Source: Algoriphagus alkaliphilus (GTDB lineage: Bacteria > Bacteroidota > Bacteroidia > Cytophagales > Cyclobacteriaceae). Taken from it: DNA of 64,000 nt. The stretch is from NCBI RefSeq assembly GCF_900103735.1, contig NZ_FMXE01000019.1, forward strand, positions 1-64,000, written 5' to 3'. How positions within the stretch are numbered: position 1 is the stretch's first letter; every line of letters starts with the position of its first letter. The notes under the pieces are model-generated. The model was given only the letters and a program-made list of their open reading frames with translations, did no database searches and had not been told where the DNA came from. A program made the position numbers and the translations under genes. Shown here in pieces: positions 44,024-53,379 of the stretch.

Positions 44024-46774
44024 ATGAATAAAAGTGCCTTTCTTTCGCTCCTTGCCTTTTTAGGGTTATTTAATTTTGTTTTTGCTCAAAGTGGAACCAT
44101 CACTGGTTCAGTTAAAGATGCCGAAACTGGTGAAACCTTGCCTTTTTGCAATGTTTTTATCAATAATACCACCATCTCAACCGTCACCGATATGGATGGG
44201 AAATTCACCCTTTCCAACCTGGAGGCCGGGCCTTTGGAAGTGGGTTTTTCCTTTATGGGATATGTCGCAGAGACACGAAAAGTCACCCTGAACCCAGGCG
44301 GAAACCTGACGGTGAATCTGTCGATGAAGCCATTTGCGACCGAGCTGAGTGATGTGGAAATCAAGGCGTCCCGTGACAAAAACTGGGAACGGGACTTGCG
44401 TAAATTTCAAAACCTCTTTATTGGTATTGATGATGCCGCAAGCCAAACAAAGATCCTGAATCCATGGGTGATTGATTTTCCTGTTGGAGCGGATAAAGGT
44501 GCCTTTGTGGCGAAAGCTGACCTTCCGATTGAAATCGAAAATCAATATTTAGGATACAAAATCACCTTTAACCTGAATGAATTTTTTGACTCACCGACTA
44601 ATTATCGAATTGTGGGTGCGGCGAGATTTGAGGAAATGAGCCCGGAGTCAGAAATACAGAAATCAACCTGGATAAAGAATCGTGCAGAAATCTACCGCAA
44701 ATCTCCCATGAATATGTTCCGGTCGATACTCAATGGGACGCAGGAGCGTGAAGGATTTTTCCTCTATGGAGACAAGGCAGGAGGATCAGCCAGCAGAAAT
44801 ATGCGAAGCGATATTTTCGCCAATGAGTTGGGCAATTCGGTGGTGGTATATAAAGCTGATCCATTGGTTACACCAACAAGTCCACCGGGTGAGTATTTTA
44901 TCAATTTGAAGGGCAGGATTGAGATTCACTATCAGAAGGGCTTTGCTCAGGCAAACACCTACAAAGACGCGCCCTATCCGATTTCATGGCTTGAAGTAAA
45001 TGGCGGAAAAGTCAAGGTAAAGGAAAATGGCATGGTAATAAATCCTCAGGATTTGGTTTTCTCAGGGGATATGGACCGCAAGCGAATTTCCAATTTGCTT
45101 CCTTTGGATTACAATGCCGAAAAGGCGATTCAGCTTCAGGATTTGGCCAAAACAGCTAAAAACTATCAGGAGAAAGTCTATCTCCATACCGACAAGCCGT
45201 ACTATTATGCCGGGGATCAGGTTTTTTTCAAGGGGTATTTTGCCTACGGCAATTCCTACTTGCGTGATGAACTCAGCAAAGTACTCCATGTAGAATTGGT
45301 CAGTGGGGAGCGGGATATGGTCATTGAGAAAAAATTCCAGATCAGAGACGGAATTGTAGTCGGGGATTTCTACCTGCCAGATTCGTTATCGGGTGAAAAA
45401 TATTTTCTCCGTGCCTATACCAATTGGATGCGAAATTATGGCCCCAATCAGTATTTTCTCCAGCCTTTGAGCATTCTCGATCCTTACAAGCGAATCGCCC
45501 CCGAGGAAACCTTTACCAATTGGAAAAATCAGGGGGCAGCAATTCAGGCCGATAAAGCGCAATTCGGTACCAGAGAGAAAGTCACTGTAACCATTAATGT
45601 AGCCAATGATAAAGGTCAGTCGATTCCCGCCACACTTTCTGTGGGAGTTTGGGATGCCCGTCAGCTCGTTCCTGTCAAAAGAACTTTAGAAATGGCAAAT
45701 GCTCTAAATCTCCATGGAGTGTCCGAGAATTTGGGTTTGGATCGGTTTTCCTACCCGATCGAAAGAAGTCTGAAACTTTCGGGTACTGTGACAGATGAGA
45801 AAGGCAAAGGCACTGCTGCACAGGTTACCGCTTTTGTGAATGATTTTCAGGGGATGGTCGATCTGGAGTCTGGGAGCAATGGGACTTTTGTATTGGATGA
45901 TTTGGAATATTTTGGCCCGTTGAAGTTGGCTTTTTCTGCCATGGATAAAAAAGGCAAACCTCTGAAAATTGACCTGTCCACTCCTTTAAAGGCTCCGATA
46001 GCTCTCCCCGAGGAGGCTTATTTTCCAAAATTAATCACCCTTGCCAAACCTATTAGAATCTCTGAAGTGGAGGAAGAACTGCCTGCGGCAAAGCAAACGA
46101 ACTCCAACTCAAAACCAGCCATTTATGGTAACCCTGATTTTGTCGTGAGAGGCGAGGACTTGACCAAAACTGGGAGTAATACTGATTTGGTGAATAGTCT
46201 AGCGGGGAATGTGCCAAGTATGCGGATAAATACCACGGGTGCGACAGGGCAGCAGTCCATCCGAATCCGTGGAGGGGCGGTCTCCGGCCAAGGGAGTATG
46301 GAGCCTCTGGTCATGGTCAATGGGGCTATTATGGGGGCATCCGGGGCATCCAATGCCGCTGATAATTTAAGAAGTATCAATCCTTTTGATATCGATCGGG
46401 TAGAAGTGGTGACACGGATGGCTCCGATGCTCGGCGATCAGGGAAGAAACGGAATTATTGCTGTTTACCTCAAAGACAATCTGGATATGAGCTTGGATGG
46501 TTTGGCCGGATCAGGCATCAAGGAATTTTTGGTGGAGGGTTTCCAGCCTACAGGGACATTTATTCCTGTGGATTATGCCCAGATTACCGAACCTGTTGAA
46601 AAAGACGACCGTCAGACTCTTTATTGGAATCCCTATTTGATAGCGGATGAGAAAGGAACCGTGACATTTTCTTTTTACACCAATGATTCGGATGGCCCTG
46701 TAGTTGTAGAAGTTCGGGGTCTTGGAATTGATGGAGAAGTTATTGTGGGGACGTTTATCCTGAATCAGAAATAA
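44024..46774 (+). CDS. Exported plug-domain protein with macroglobulin-like region, paralogue 2
   Basis: A 916-residue exported protein, paralogous to its upstream neighbour 45 bp away. The order is the same: signal peptide (1-21), carboxypeptidase-regulatory-like domain (about 23-110; GSVKDAETGETLPFCNVFIN), a middle region, MG2-like region (about 385-490; EKVYLHTDKPYYYAGDQVFF, then LSKVLHVELVSG), further beta-sandwich, plug-like domain (about 690-820; SIRIRGGAVSGQGSMEPLVM, then LGDQGRNGIIAVYLKDN) and a C-terminal YWNPYLIADEKGTVTFSFYT segment like those of alpha-2-macroglobulin-family proteins. No barrel follows. A small barrel protein gene is next. Confidence 0.82.
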   Translation: MNKSAFLSLLAFLGLFNFVFAQSGTITGSVKDAETGETLPFCNVFINNTTISTVTDMDGKFTLSNLEAGPLEVGFSFMGYVAETRKVTLNPGGNLTVNLSMKPFATELSDVEIKASRDKNWERDLRKFQNLFIGIDDAASQTKILNPWVIDFPVGADKGAFVAKADLPIEIENQYLGYKITFNLNEFFDSPTNYRIVGAARFEEMSPESEIQKSTWIKNRAEIYRKSPMNMFRSILNGTQEREGFFLYGDKAGGSASRNMRSDIFANELGNSVVVYKADPLVTPTSPPGEYFINLKGRIEIHYQKGFAQANTYKDAPYPISWLEVNGGKVKVKENGMVINPQDLVFSGDMDRKRISNLLPLDYNAEKAIQLQDLAKTAKNYQEKVYLHTDKPYYYAGDQVFFKGYFAYGNSYLRDELSKVLHVELVSGERDMVIEKKFQIRDGIVVGDFYLPDSLSGEKYFLRAYTNWMRNYGPNQYFLQPLSILDPYKRIAPEETFTNWKNQGAAIQADKAQFGTREKVTVTINVANDKGQSIPATLSVGVWDARQLVPVKRTLEMANALNLHGVSENLGLDRFSYPIERSLKLSGTVTDEKGKGTAAQVTAFVNDFQGMVDLESGSNGTFVLDDLEYFGPLKLAFSAMDKKGKPLKIDLSTPLKAPIALPEEAYFPKLITLAKPIRISEVEEELPAAKQTNSNSKPAIYGNPDFVVRGEDLTKTGSNTDLVNSLAGNVPSMRINTTGATGQQSIRIRGGAVSGQGSMEPLVMVNGAIMGASGASNAADNLRSINPFDIDRVEVVTRMAPMLGDQGRNGIIAVYLKDNLDMSLDGLAGSGIKEFLVEGFQPTGTFIPVDYAQITEPVEKDDRQTLYWNPYLIADEKGTVTFSFYTNDSDGPVVVEVRGLGIDGEVIVGTFILNQK

Positions 46775-46806
46775 AGTAAGTCCTTCGAATTCTCTTAATT
46801 TTGAGC

Positions 46807-47457
46807 ATGCATAAAATCCTGATTTGCCTTTCCTTATTTATCCTCCCTCTTGGAGCAATGGCTCAGCTCAGTGTGGGGATCAGAGGAGGATATGCGACTT
46901 CTACTTATAGTTACCAAGCTTCTGCTGCTACAAGAAGTCGATCAGTAGATGGGATAGGTTCTCCGACTTTTTCTTTTGTTGTGGAATATTTCAATTCCAA
47001 AAATGCCGGAATAGAACTTAACCTTCAGCAGCTGACCCTGGGCTTTCGCCAATTTAATGGAGATGAAAAGCTGAATCAGACGGAGTTGACTTACCTCAAA
47101 GTTCCGCTACTGGCAAGTTTTTTTGCCGGCCGATCCGGGCGATTTCAGATCAAAGTTGGCCCGCATCTAGGCTATTTACTCCAAGCAAAAGACATCACCC
47201 GTGAATTTGAAGGGGAAACTCCGCGAGAGTTGCCAACCTATGGAGGTGCGGGAGATGTGCCGAACAAATTGATGTACGGACTTACAGCAGGGGCAGGTAT
47301 TTCAAAACTGTTTGGGAAAAGTACCCTCTCTGCTGAAGTCAGGTTTGGATATGATTTCACAAACCCGGAATCGCAGGGCAGAATTTTTGATATGAGTTCA
47401 ACTAATCTGGAATTTACCTTAGCGTATCTTTTTAGAATAAAAGAAAGGAAGTTTTAA
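46807..47457 (+). CDS. Small outer-membrane beta-barrel protein (PorT/OmpA-barrel type)
   Basis: A 216-residue outer-membrane protein: signal peptide to about residue 19 (LGAMAQLSVG), then about eight amphipathic strands (VGIRGGYATSTYSY, FSFVVEYFNSKNAGIELNLQ, TYLKVPLLASFFAG) ending in the aromatic LAYLFRIKERKF. The pattern fits the PorT-type outer-membrane beta-barrel family of Bacteroidota. It follows the two plug-domain proteins closely (about 30 bp) and could be their partner, though this is only inferred from position. The ATG at 46807 is preferred to the TTG at 46801. Confidence 0.8.
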   Translation: MHKILICLSLFILPLGAMAQLSVGIRGGYATSTYSYQASAATRSRSVDGIGSPTFSFVVEYFNSKNAGIELNLQQLTLGFRQFNGDEKLNQTELTYLKVPLLASFFAGRSGRFQIKVGPHLGYLLQAKDITREFEGETPRELPTYGGAGDVPNKLMYGLTAGAGISKLFGKSTLSAEVRFGYDFTNPESQGRIFDMSSTNLEFTLAYLFRIKERKF

Positions 47458-47530
47458 ACTTCAGACTACTAGACCTTGTATGCTTACAGGGACTACTTAA
47501 CTTTGACTCAAAGCCTTAACCTATCCTAAA

Positions 47531-47959
47531 TTGAAAATCCAAATCATCAACGGACCCAACCTAAATCTGTTGGGGAAACGTGAACCCGAAATCTACGGAA
47601 GTCAAAGCTTTGAGGCTTATTTTGAGCAGCTTCAAAAGCGCTTCCCTCAAGTGGAACTCCATTATTTCCAAAGTAATGTGGAGGGAGAATTGATCAATAA
47701 AATCCACGAAGTGGGTTTTGGTTTCGATGCCATCCTCCTTAATGCCGGAGGATATACCCATACTTCGGTGGCGATTTCGGATGCTATTTCAGGCGTTACC
47801 ACACCGACGCTCGAAGTCCATATTTCCAACATTTACAAGCGGGAAGAATTCCGTCATAAAAGTATTATTTCCAAGTCTTGTGTAGGTATGATCTCAGGCT
47901 TAGGGCTGAAAGGCTACGAACTCGGGGTCACCTATTTTCTCAATTCTCCAGACCTATGA
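47531..47959 (+). CDS. aroQ: 3-dehydroquinate dehydratase, type II
   Basis: A 142-residue type II dehydroquinase of the shikimate pathway. The N-terminus KIQIINGPNLNLLGKREPEIYG carries the flexible catalytic loop with the conserved Arg and Tyr. The Asn of ILLNAGGYTHTSVAI and the His of LEVHISNIYKREEFR complete the site. The start is a TTG at 47531, the only codon compatible with the conserved beginning. The stop overlaps the start of the following aminotransferase gene by four bases (ATGA). Confidence 0.95.
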   Translation: MKIQIINGPNLNLLGKREPEIYGSQSFEAYFEQLQKRFPQVELHYFQSNVEGELINKIHEVGFGFDAILLNAGGYTHTSVAISDAISGVTTPTLEVHISNIYKREEFRHKSIISKSCVGMISGLGLKGYELGVTYFLNSPDL

Positions 47960-49011
47960 TTACTTTTGCTCCAGGGCCGTCCAAAGTTTACGACGCGCTC
48001 CCTCACTACATGCAGGATGCCTACAATCAGGGGATCCTCAGTGCCAATCACCGCAGTGGGGCATTCATGCAACTCTACCAGGAGACCGAGCAGCTCATGC
48101 GCGAAAAACTCCACATGCCGGATGACTATAAGTTGTTGTTCACCTCTTCCGCAACTGAGAATTGGGAGATTATTTCCCAATCTATCGTGGAAAGGGCCAG
48201 TTTTCATATCTATTCCGGTTCATTTGGCAAAAAATGGTTTGAATATGCCAAGCATATCGTTCCTGCTTCTTTTGGTTTGAAACTTGAGGCCAATCAGGCA
48301 GTGGATATTGCCGGATTAGAAATCAGCGGGGAATTTGATGTGATTGCGATAACCCAAAATGAAACCGCAAACGCCTCTCAGGTCCCTATGTCGGTCATCG
48401 AAGCGATTGGAGGGAAATTTCCGGAGAAAATGATTGCCGTTGACACTACATCCAGCATGGGTGGCATTGAGATGGACTTTAGCTTGGCGGATATTTGGTA
48501 TGCATCGGTTCAAAAGTGCTTTGGTCTCCCGGCGGGACTTGGAGTGTTGATTGTTTCTCCTAAAGCCATTGAAAAGGCCTTGCAGAAAGGTGAAAAGGGG
48601 CGATACAACAGCCTTAACTTTATGTTGGAAAATGCAGCCGGATTCCAAACCCACTACACCCCGAATGTTTTTGGGATTTATTTGCTCAACAGGGTTTTGA
48701 AGGATCTACCTGAAATCCAGCATGTGGATGCCCGATTGAGAGCACGGATGAAAAATCTGGAAAACACCATCGCGCAGTCAGAAAAATTCAGAATGTTGGT
48801 AGATGATGAGCTGACTCGGAGTAGCACCGTAATGGGAGTAGCAGGATCGGAGGAGTTGATTTCTGCTGTGAAAAAGGCTGCCGAAAAAGAAGGCATGCAA
48901 TTGGGGAGTGGCTATGGGCCTTTAAAGTCTACGAGCTTTCGAATTGCCAATTTCCCGGCAATAACAGACGCTGAATTTAATCGACTGATCATCTTTTTGA
49001 AAAATTATTAA
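47956..49011 (+). CDS. Class V aminotransferase, phosphoserine aminotransferase-like
   Basis: A 351-residue PLP enzyme of fold type I, class V. It begins ITFAPGPSKVYDALP, and the PLP lysine lies in YASVQKCFGLPAGLGVL near residue 184, after the DTTSSMGGIEMDF segment. The layout fits phosphoserine aminotransferases (SerC-like) better than cysteine desulfurases, and the lack of a nearby serA leaves the substrate open. Coupled to aroQ by a four-base overlap, so it is translated together with the shikimate enzyme although the pathways differ. Confidence 0.85.
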   Translation: MITFAPGPSKVYDALPHYMQDAYNQGILSANHRSGAFMQLYQETEQLMREKLHMPDDYKLLFTSSATENWEIISQSIVERASFHIYSGSFGKKWFEYAKHIVPASFGLKLEANQAVDIAGLEISGEFDVIAITQNETANASQVPMSVIEAIGGKFPEKMIAVDTTSSMGGIEMDFSLADIWYASVQKCFGLPAGLGVLIVSPKAIEKALQKGEKGRYNSLNFMLENAAGFQTHYTPNVFGIYLLNRVLKDLPEIQHVDARLRARMKNLENTIAQSEKFRMLVDDELTRSSTVMGVAGSEELISAVKKAAEKEGMQLGSGYGPLKSTSFRIANFPAITDAEFNRLIIFLKNY

Positions 49012-49043
49012 GATTTCCCCGAAGGTGATGGGCTAGAAACGAC

Positions 49044-49075
49044 TGACCCCAAAAAGTTAAAACCTTTTGGGGTCA
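49044..49075. terminator. Bidirectional terminator between the aminotransferase and surA-like genes
   Basis: TGACCCCAAAA and TTTTGGGGTCA make a perfect 11-bp stem around a 10-nt loop between convergent genes. Confidence 0.8.
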
Positions 49076-49096
49076 GATTAAATTTTTATTGGAATT

Positions 49097-50464
49097 CTAA
49101 TTTCCTTTCAGCGCGTTGCATCGGTCGTACGCAGGATCAATGTCTATAAATACATCTTCCTTGGCAGTAATGAACCACTTATCGAGAATTTCGTCTTCTT
49201 TTCGACGTAGCGTGGCAGCCTTCATTTTTTCATAATCAGCTTCCAAACTGGCCCGGTGTGCAGGGTATTTGGCCTGATAGTACAGAATTCTCACTTTAAC
49301 TCCCTCTCTTGGGTCTTCAAATCGAATCGGTCTGGTAATACTTCCCACTTTCATGGTATCAATGGTGAAATAGAGCACAGGATCCTCCAATGTTCTGAGG
49401 GAAAGGCGATTTGAATTTGTAGATGGATCAGTGAAAAATCCTCCATTATCAGAGGTGCCTCTGTCGTTGGAATACTCCTTTGCTGCTTTTGCGAATTCGA
49501 TTTTGCCTGCTTCAATTTCCCGCTTTAGGCTGTCAAGGTAACGTTCTGCTTTTAAGATATCCTCCTCGTCCGGAACAGGAATTTTTAAAATATGGCGCGT
49601 ATTGTAACTCGTTCCTTTTATCTCAAGCAATTGGATCATATGAAAACCAAACTGGGTTTCTACCGGATCACTGATTTCTCCCAAGCGAAGTCCCAAGGCT
49701 GTAGATTCATATTCAGGTGCTAATTCGCCCTTGCGGAAAAATCCGAGATCCCCTCCTTGTGCACCGGAACCGGGATCTTCAGAATGTTTCTTTGCCAGAT
49801 CAGCAAAATCTGCTTTTCCATCCAGAATATCCTGTTTGAATTGGGTAAGCTGCGCGATCAGCTGTTCCCTTACTCTCGGACTTACTTCCGGTTTTCTTAC
49901 TATTTGTCCTACTGTGGCTTCGGAAGTAAACAGGGGGAGTGAATCTTTGGGTATGCTGTAAAAAAATGCTCTTACGTCAGCAGGAGATACCGTCAGCCCT
50001 TCTGTGATCTTCGATTTCATTTTGGTTACAATCATTTGCTCTCGGATGACATCTTCGATTTCTCCTTTGAGTTGTTCAGCAGTTTTTCCATAAACTTGGA
50101 CCAACATGGCCTCATCTCCACCAAACTGCTGCATGACGGAATTGAATCGACTATTTACCTGAAGCAAAACCTCAGGTTCCGTAACCAGTACGGAGTCGAT
50201 TTCAGCTTTGGCCACCATAAGCTTATTGATCAGCAGGCTTTCAAAAACCTCACAGCGCGTTGGCGCAACTATTCCTTGTTGAGCTTGCGCAAGGGCTTCG
50301 ATATAGGTCTGCTGGACTTCAGATTCAAGGACAATATTATTGTCAATTTTTGCGACAATCTTATTTATGATTTGGCCGGTCGGTGGAGCTTGCTGTGCAA
50401 GAAGAGTCTGACTAAGAGCCATCGCTCCAAAAACGCTAAGAATAAGTCGGATTAGAAATTTCAT
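49097..50464 (-). CDS. SurA-like periplasmic peptidyl-prolyl isomerase
   Basis: A 455-residue exported chaperone/isomerase. A signal peptide (1-23, ending SQTLLAQQ) precedes a SurA-type N-terminal helical domain (about 30-170; IVAKIDNNIVLESEVQQTYIEAL). Two parvulin-type (PpiC) domains follow (about 175-275, with KHSEDPGSGAQGGDLGFFRKG, and 285-395, with EYSNDRGTSDNGGFF). The ATG at 50464, directly before the signal peptide, is preferred to an upstream frame extension to 50503. It assists outer-membrane protein folding. The next gene upstream encodes a second, larger isomerase, and the two start codons are close (about 45 bp), so they are likely cotranscribed. Confidence 0.92.
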   Translation of the reverse strand: MKFLIRLILSVFGAMALSQTLLAQQAPPTGQIINKIVAKIDNNIVLESEVQQTYIEALAQAQQGIVAPTRCEVFESLLINKLMVAKAEIDSVLVTEPEVLLQVNSRFNSVMQQFGGDEAMLVQVYGKTAEQLKGEIEDVIREQMIVTKMKSKITEGLTVSPADVRAFFYSIPKDSLPLFTSEATVGQIVRKPEVSPRVREQLIAQLTQFKQDILDGKADFADLAKKHSEDPGSGAQGGDLGFFRKGELAPEYESTALGLRLGEISDPVETQFGFHMIQLLEIKGTSYNTRHILKIPVPDEEDILKAERYLDSLKREIEAGKIEFAKAAKEYSNDRGTSDNGGFFTDPSTNSNRLSLRTLEDPVLYFTIDTMKVGSITRPIRFEDPREGVKVRILYYQAKYPAHRASLEADYEKMKAATLRRKEDEILDKWFITAKEDVFIDIDPAYDRCNALKGN

Positions 50465-50508
50465 GATGTTTGGTGATCTTTGATTGCCAGAATTGGAAAT
50501 CATTTAAA

Positions 50509-52503
50509 TTAATGATTCAATGCCAGAAAAGCCTCTTCCTTGGCTTGAGCGTTTATCTGGATTGGGTACTTTCTTTTTAAGGTATCAGTGAGTGTCTTGT
50601 CTAGGTATTCTTGATAATCCCTGATTACCAGACCCCTTGATTCTTCGAATTTCCGTGGTTCGGCAGGGAATTTTTGACCTAGCGTAACCAAGTACGTTGC
50701 CCCATCCACTTCAATCTCCTGGAAGGTCTGATTTAGATTGACTTTGGAGAGGATCTCATGATCAGCGTATTCGAAAATACCGGATTCAGTCTGGTAAGCC
50801 AATGGGGTATTAGCTTTGAAGTTTGCTTCAAAATTTTGAATCAAGGTTTGGTTGAATCCGTTCCCTTGCAGTACCTGACGGGCATTTACAAGTTTGGTTT
50901 TATCCAAAACCTTCACTATATACGCCTCTATGCGATTTTTCCACTGATACCGAGAAATATTTTTTCTATAAAATTCCACCTGACCAATCGAATCAGTAAT
51001 TCCTTTTTGCCAGACTTCCTGATTCATCAGAGAGAAAAGTAAAATTCCATCCCGGTATTCCTTGAGCAGCATTTGATACTCTTTGTTATTTGCCTCCAGG
51101 TCTTTTTCCTCTGTTTGAGCTAAGGTGCTTGCGACAAAGCGATCGTACCAAATATCAAAAGTTCCGCCTTTTACCTTTGGGCTCAGCTCCTCGGCTTTTA
51201 TGTATGCTGCTAGTTCTGCTGCCTTGTAGGTTTTGCCCTGTAAGGTGAAAAGTGGAGTGTTTTCCAGGGACCGACTGATCAGGGCCGGTTCAAAACTTGA
51301 TTTATTTGTTTGGTTAAGCGCCTGGGCCAGCAAAGCTAACGAGGCATCGTTCTCTACAAATCCATAGCGCGCCTTTTGGATTGCAACCACCTGAGATTGA
51401 ATCATCCCGGAACGAGAATCCCTCAATATTTTTGAGCGGATTGATTCTTCCATTTCTTCAAAGGTGTCAATGGGCTTTTTTTCCTCAAGACGTAGAATGT
51501 GGTAACCATATTGGGTTTTCAAAGGAGGAGATATTTCACCAATCTCGGTAAGCGAAAAAGCCGCCATTTCGAATTCAGGGATCATGTTTCCAACGCCAAA
51601 CCAAGGGAGCATACCCCCTCTTTGGTTTGTTGCGGGATCTTCGGAAAAGGTCTTCACTATATCCTCCCAAACCGTACTTTCTTTTTGGATTTCCGCATAG
51701 ATATCCGATATCTTCCTTCGGGCGTTTTCTTCCTGAGTCTGATTTTCCGCGTCAAAGCGAACTAAGATGTGCGAAACTCTTACTTGTCCGGGATTTGGCT
51801 GACGGTCTTGTACCTGAATGACATGGTACCCAAAATTGGATAAAACGGGATCTGAGAGTTGGCCAACTTGAAGATTGAATGCGGCATCCTCAAAAGGCTG
51901 CACCATCTGAAGACTTGTGAAGTAACCCAAGTCCCCTTTGTTTATTTTGGAAGATGGATCATCAGAATATTGGACCGCCAATTCATTGATGTTTCCCCCA
52001 TTTTCGATTTCAGCTTTGACTTTCAATGCCATTTTGAGAACAATCAGGCTGTCATCCGAACTCGCATTCGGAGGGAATTGAAAGAGTACGTGACTGGCTC
52101 TGACCACTTCCTGCATTCTGGAGTAAGCTTTTCGAAGCTCGCCTTCCTCGAGGGAGTTTTTGATCAGGTATGGGTAAATGAGCGTTTCTTTAAATGAATT
52201 GAATTCTCTTGAAAATTCTTCAGCTTGATCAAGACCTAAGGCTTCGGCCTCCCTAACTTTCAATTTATAATTGATAAAAAGGTCAAGATTTTCCTCGAAT
52301 TCTTCACGGCTAACTCCCGATTTTGGAGTGTCTGTATTTCTCCCTTTGGATATGAGATAGACTAATTCGTCTATTTCTACAGGCTTCCCGTCAAGGGTAA
52401 GCAGCGCCTCCTTTGTGGTTTGGGCCAAAACAGACCAAGTACTGCCAAGCAAGCAAACAAATAAAAGAGAAAATGTAAATGCCGAAACGGTTCGGTGATT
52501 CAT
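50509..52503 (-). CDS. Large periplasmic PpiC-type peptidyl-prolyl isomerase
   Basis: A 664-residue exported protein with a signal peptide (to about residue 27, SVLAQTT) and two parvulin domains (about 130-230, with VQYSDDPSSKINKGDLGYF, and 240-345, with TFSEDPATNQRGGMLPWFG). A long C-terminal part of about 300 residues without a known domain is mostly helical and then beta. The double parvulin core is the same as in its neighbour, so the two probably arose by duplication or act as a pair in outer-membrane protein biogenesis. It has no N-terminal membrane anchor, unlike PpiD. Confidence 0.88.
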   Translation of the reverse strand: MNHRTVSAFTFSLLFVCLLGSTWSVLAQTTKEALLTLDGKPVEIDELVYLISKGRNTDTPKSGVSREEFEENLDLFINYKLKVREAEALGLDQAEEFSREFNSFKETLIYPYLIKNSLEEGELRKAYSRMQEVVRASHVLFQFPPNASSDDSLIVLKMALKVKAEIENGGNINELAVQYSDDPSSKINKGDLGYFTSLQMVQPFEDAAFNLQVGQLSDPVLSNFGYHVIQVQDRQPNPGQVRVSHILVRFDAENQTQEENARRKISDIYAEIQKESTVWEDIVKTFSEDPATNQRGGMLPWFGVGNMIPEFEMAAFSLTEIGEISPPLKTQYGYHILRLEEKKPIDTFEEMEESIRSKILRDSRSGMIQSQVVAIQKARYGFVENDASLALLAQALNQTNKSSFEPALISRSLENTPLFTLQGKTYKAAELAAYIKAEELSPKVKGGTFDIWYDRFVASTLAQTEEKDLEANNKEYQMLLKEYRDGILLFSLMNQEVWQKGITDSIGQVEFYRKNISRYQWKNRIEAYIVKVLDKTKLVNARQVLQGNGFNQTLIQNFEANFKANTPLAYQTESGIFEYADHEILSKVNLNQTFQEIEVDGATYLVTLGQKFPAEPRKFEESRGLVIRDYQEYLDKTLTDTLKRKYPIQINAQAKEEAFLALNH

Positions 52504-52601
52504 GGACTTGATGGCCGATTAAAGGTGCAATGTTACAAATTTATCAGTAATTCGGGTTCAATGACTTAATGACAGGGCATTTAACTGGCATTTAACCAAA
52601 A

Positions 52602-53015
52602 TTAGGATTGAAACCACTTGATCAGCCGGCAAGTATTGGTGCCATTCTCAGATTCAAATTCTATTTCGTCCATAATCTTCTTTACCAAAATGATGCCTAA
52701 GCCACCTTTTCGCTTTTCGAGCATGACTTCTTTTAAGTCAGGACTTTTATAATTCAAAATATTAAATGCTTTGCCCTGATCGGAAATTTCAAAAATCAGT
52801 TTTTCAGCAGAATCAATTATTTCTAACTGAATGCTCTCCTGAGGATTGCAGCCGTGGGAATGGATAATCAGATTGGCACATACTTCTTCCACAGCCAAGG
52901 TAACTTGATGCTTCTCGTTATCATTAAAAGCTACTCCTACCAATGCCTGCTGGATAAAAGATCTTAATCCCGAAAGGGCCGAAGTTTGGCAAGCAATATT
53001 AAGACGGTATTTCAT
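52602..53015 (-). CDS. RsbW-type anti-sigma/serine kinase ATP-binding protein
   Basis: A 137-residue GHKL ATPase domain protein of the RsbW/SpoIIAB class. The N box is EEVCANLIIHSHG, the G1 box is DQGKAFNI, and the G2 box is KRKGGLGIILVKKIMDEIEF. In partner-switching systems this kinase phosphorylates the STAS antagonist and binds an output target. It lies 2 bp after the STAS gene, third in the operon behind the SpoIIE-type phosphatase. No sigma factor or other known target is next to it. Confidence 0.9.
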   Translation of the reverse strand: MKYRLNIACQTSALSGLRSFIQQALVGVAFNDNEKHQVTLAVEEVCANLIIHSHGCNPQESIQLEIIDSAEKLIFEISDQGKAFNILNYKSPDLKEVMLEKRKGGLGIILVKKIMDEIEFESENGTNTCRLIKWFQS

Positions 53016-53017
53016 TT

Positions 53018-53350
53018 CTAATCGGCAAATGCAGCGGCTCTGTCTCTGTAAATGGGGATCAGTTGATCCAGTCCCAAAATTTTAAACACCTCAAAAACTC
53101 TTGGAACCAAATTACAGATTTTCATACTGATTCCATTCTCCTGAAAATCCTCCAAGTAGGACATGAATACTCCCAATCCGGCGGAGGAGATGTATTCCAG
53201 GTTTTTGCCGTCTATTAATATAGACTTTGAGCCGCCATCCACCAGTTCTTGGATTGCCTCATCAAGGATCACAGAGTTACTAGCATCAACTTCGCCGAAA
53301 AGGCTGAGGATTTCACTATGATTTTCTGTTGTTTTTTCAATACGAAGCAT
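53018..53350 (-). CDS. STAS-domain anti-sigma factor antagonist
   Basis: A 110-residue SpoIIAA/RsbV-like protein. The phospho-acceptor region KNLEYISSAGLGVF near residues 48-61 has the conserved DS/SS-type serines expected to be phosphorylated by the kinase and dephosphorylated by the phosphatase. It sits between the phosphatase gene (30 bp upstream) and the kinase gene (2 bp downstream), which makes a complete partner-switching set. Confidence 0.92.
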   Translation of the reverse strand: MLRIEKTTENHSEILSLFGEVDASNSVILDEAIQELVDGGSKSILIDGKNLEYISSAGLGVFMSYLEDFQENGISMKICNLVPRVFEVFKILGLDQLIPIYRDRAAAFAD

Positions 53351-53379
53351 GTCTTAGGGGTTCTTTATACAAAGTATTC

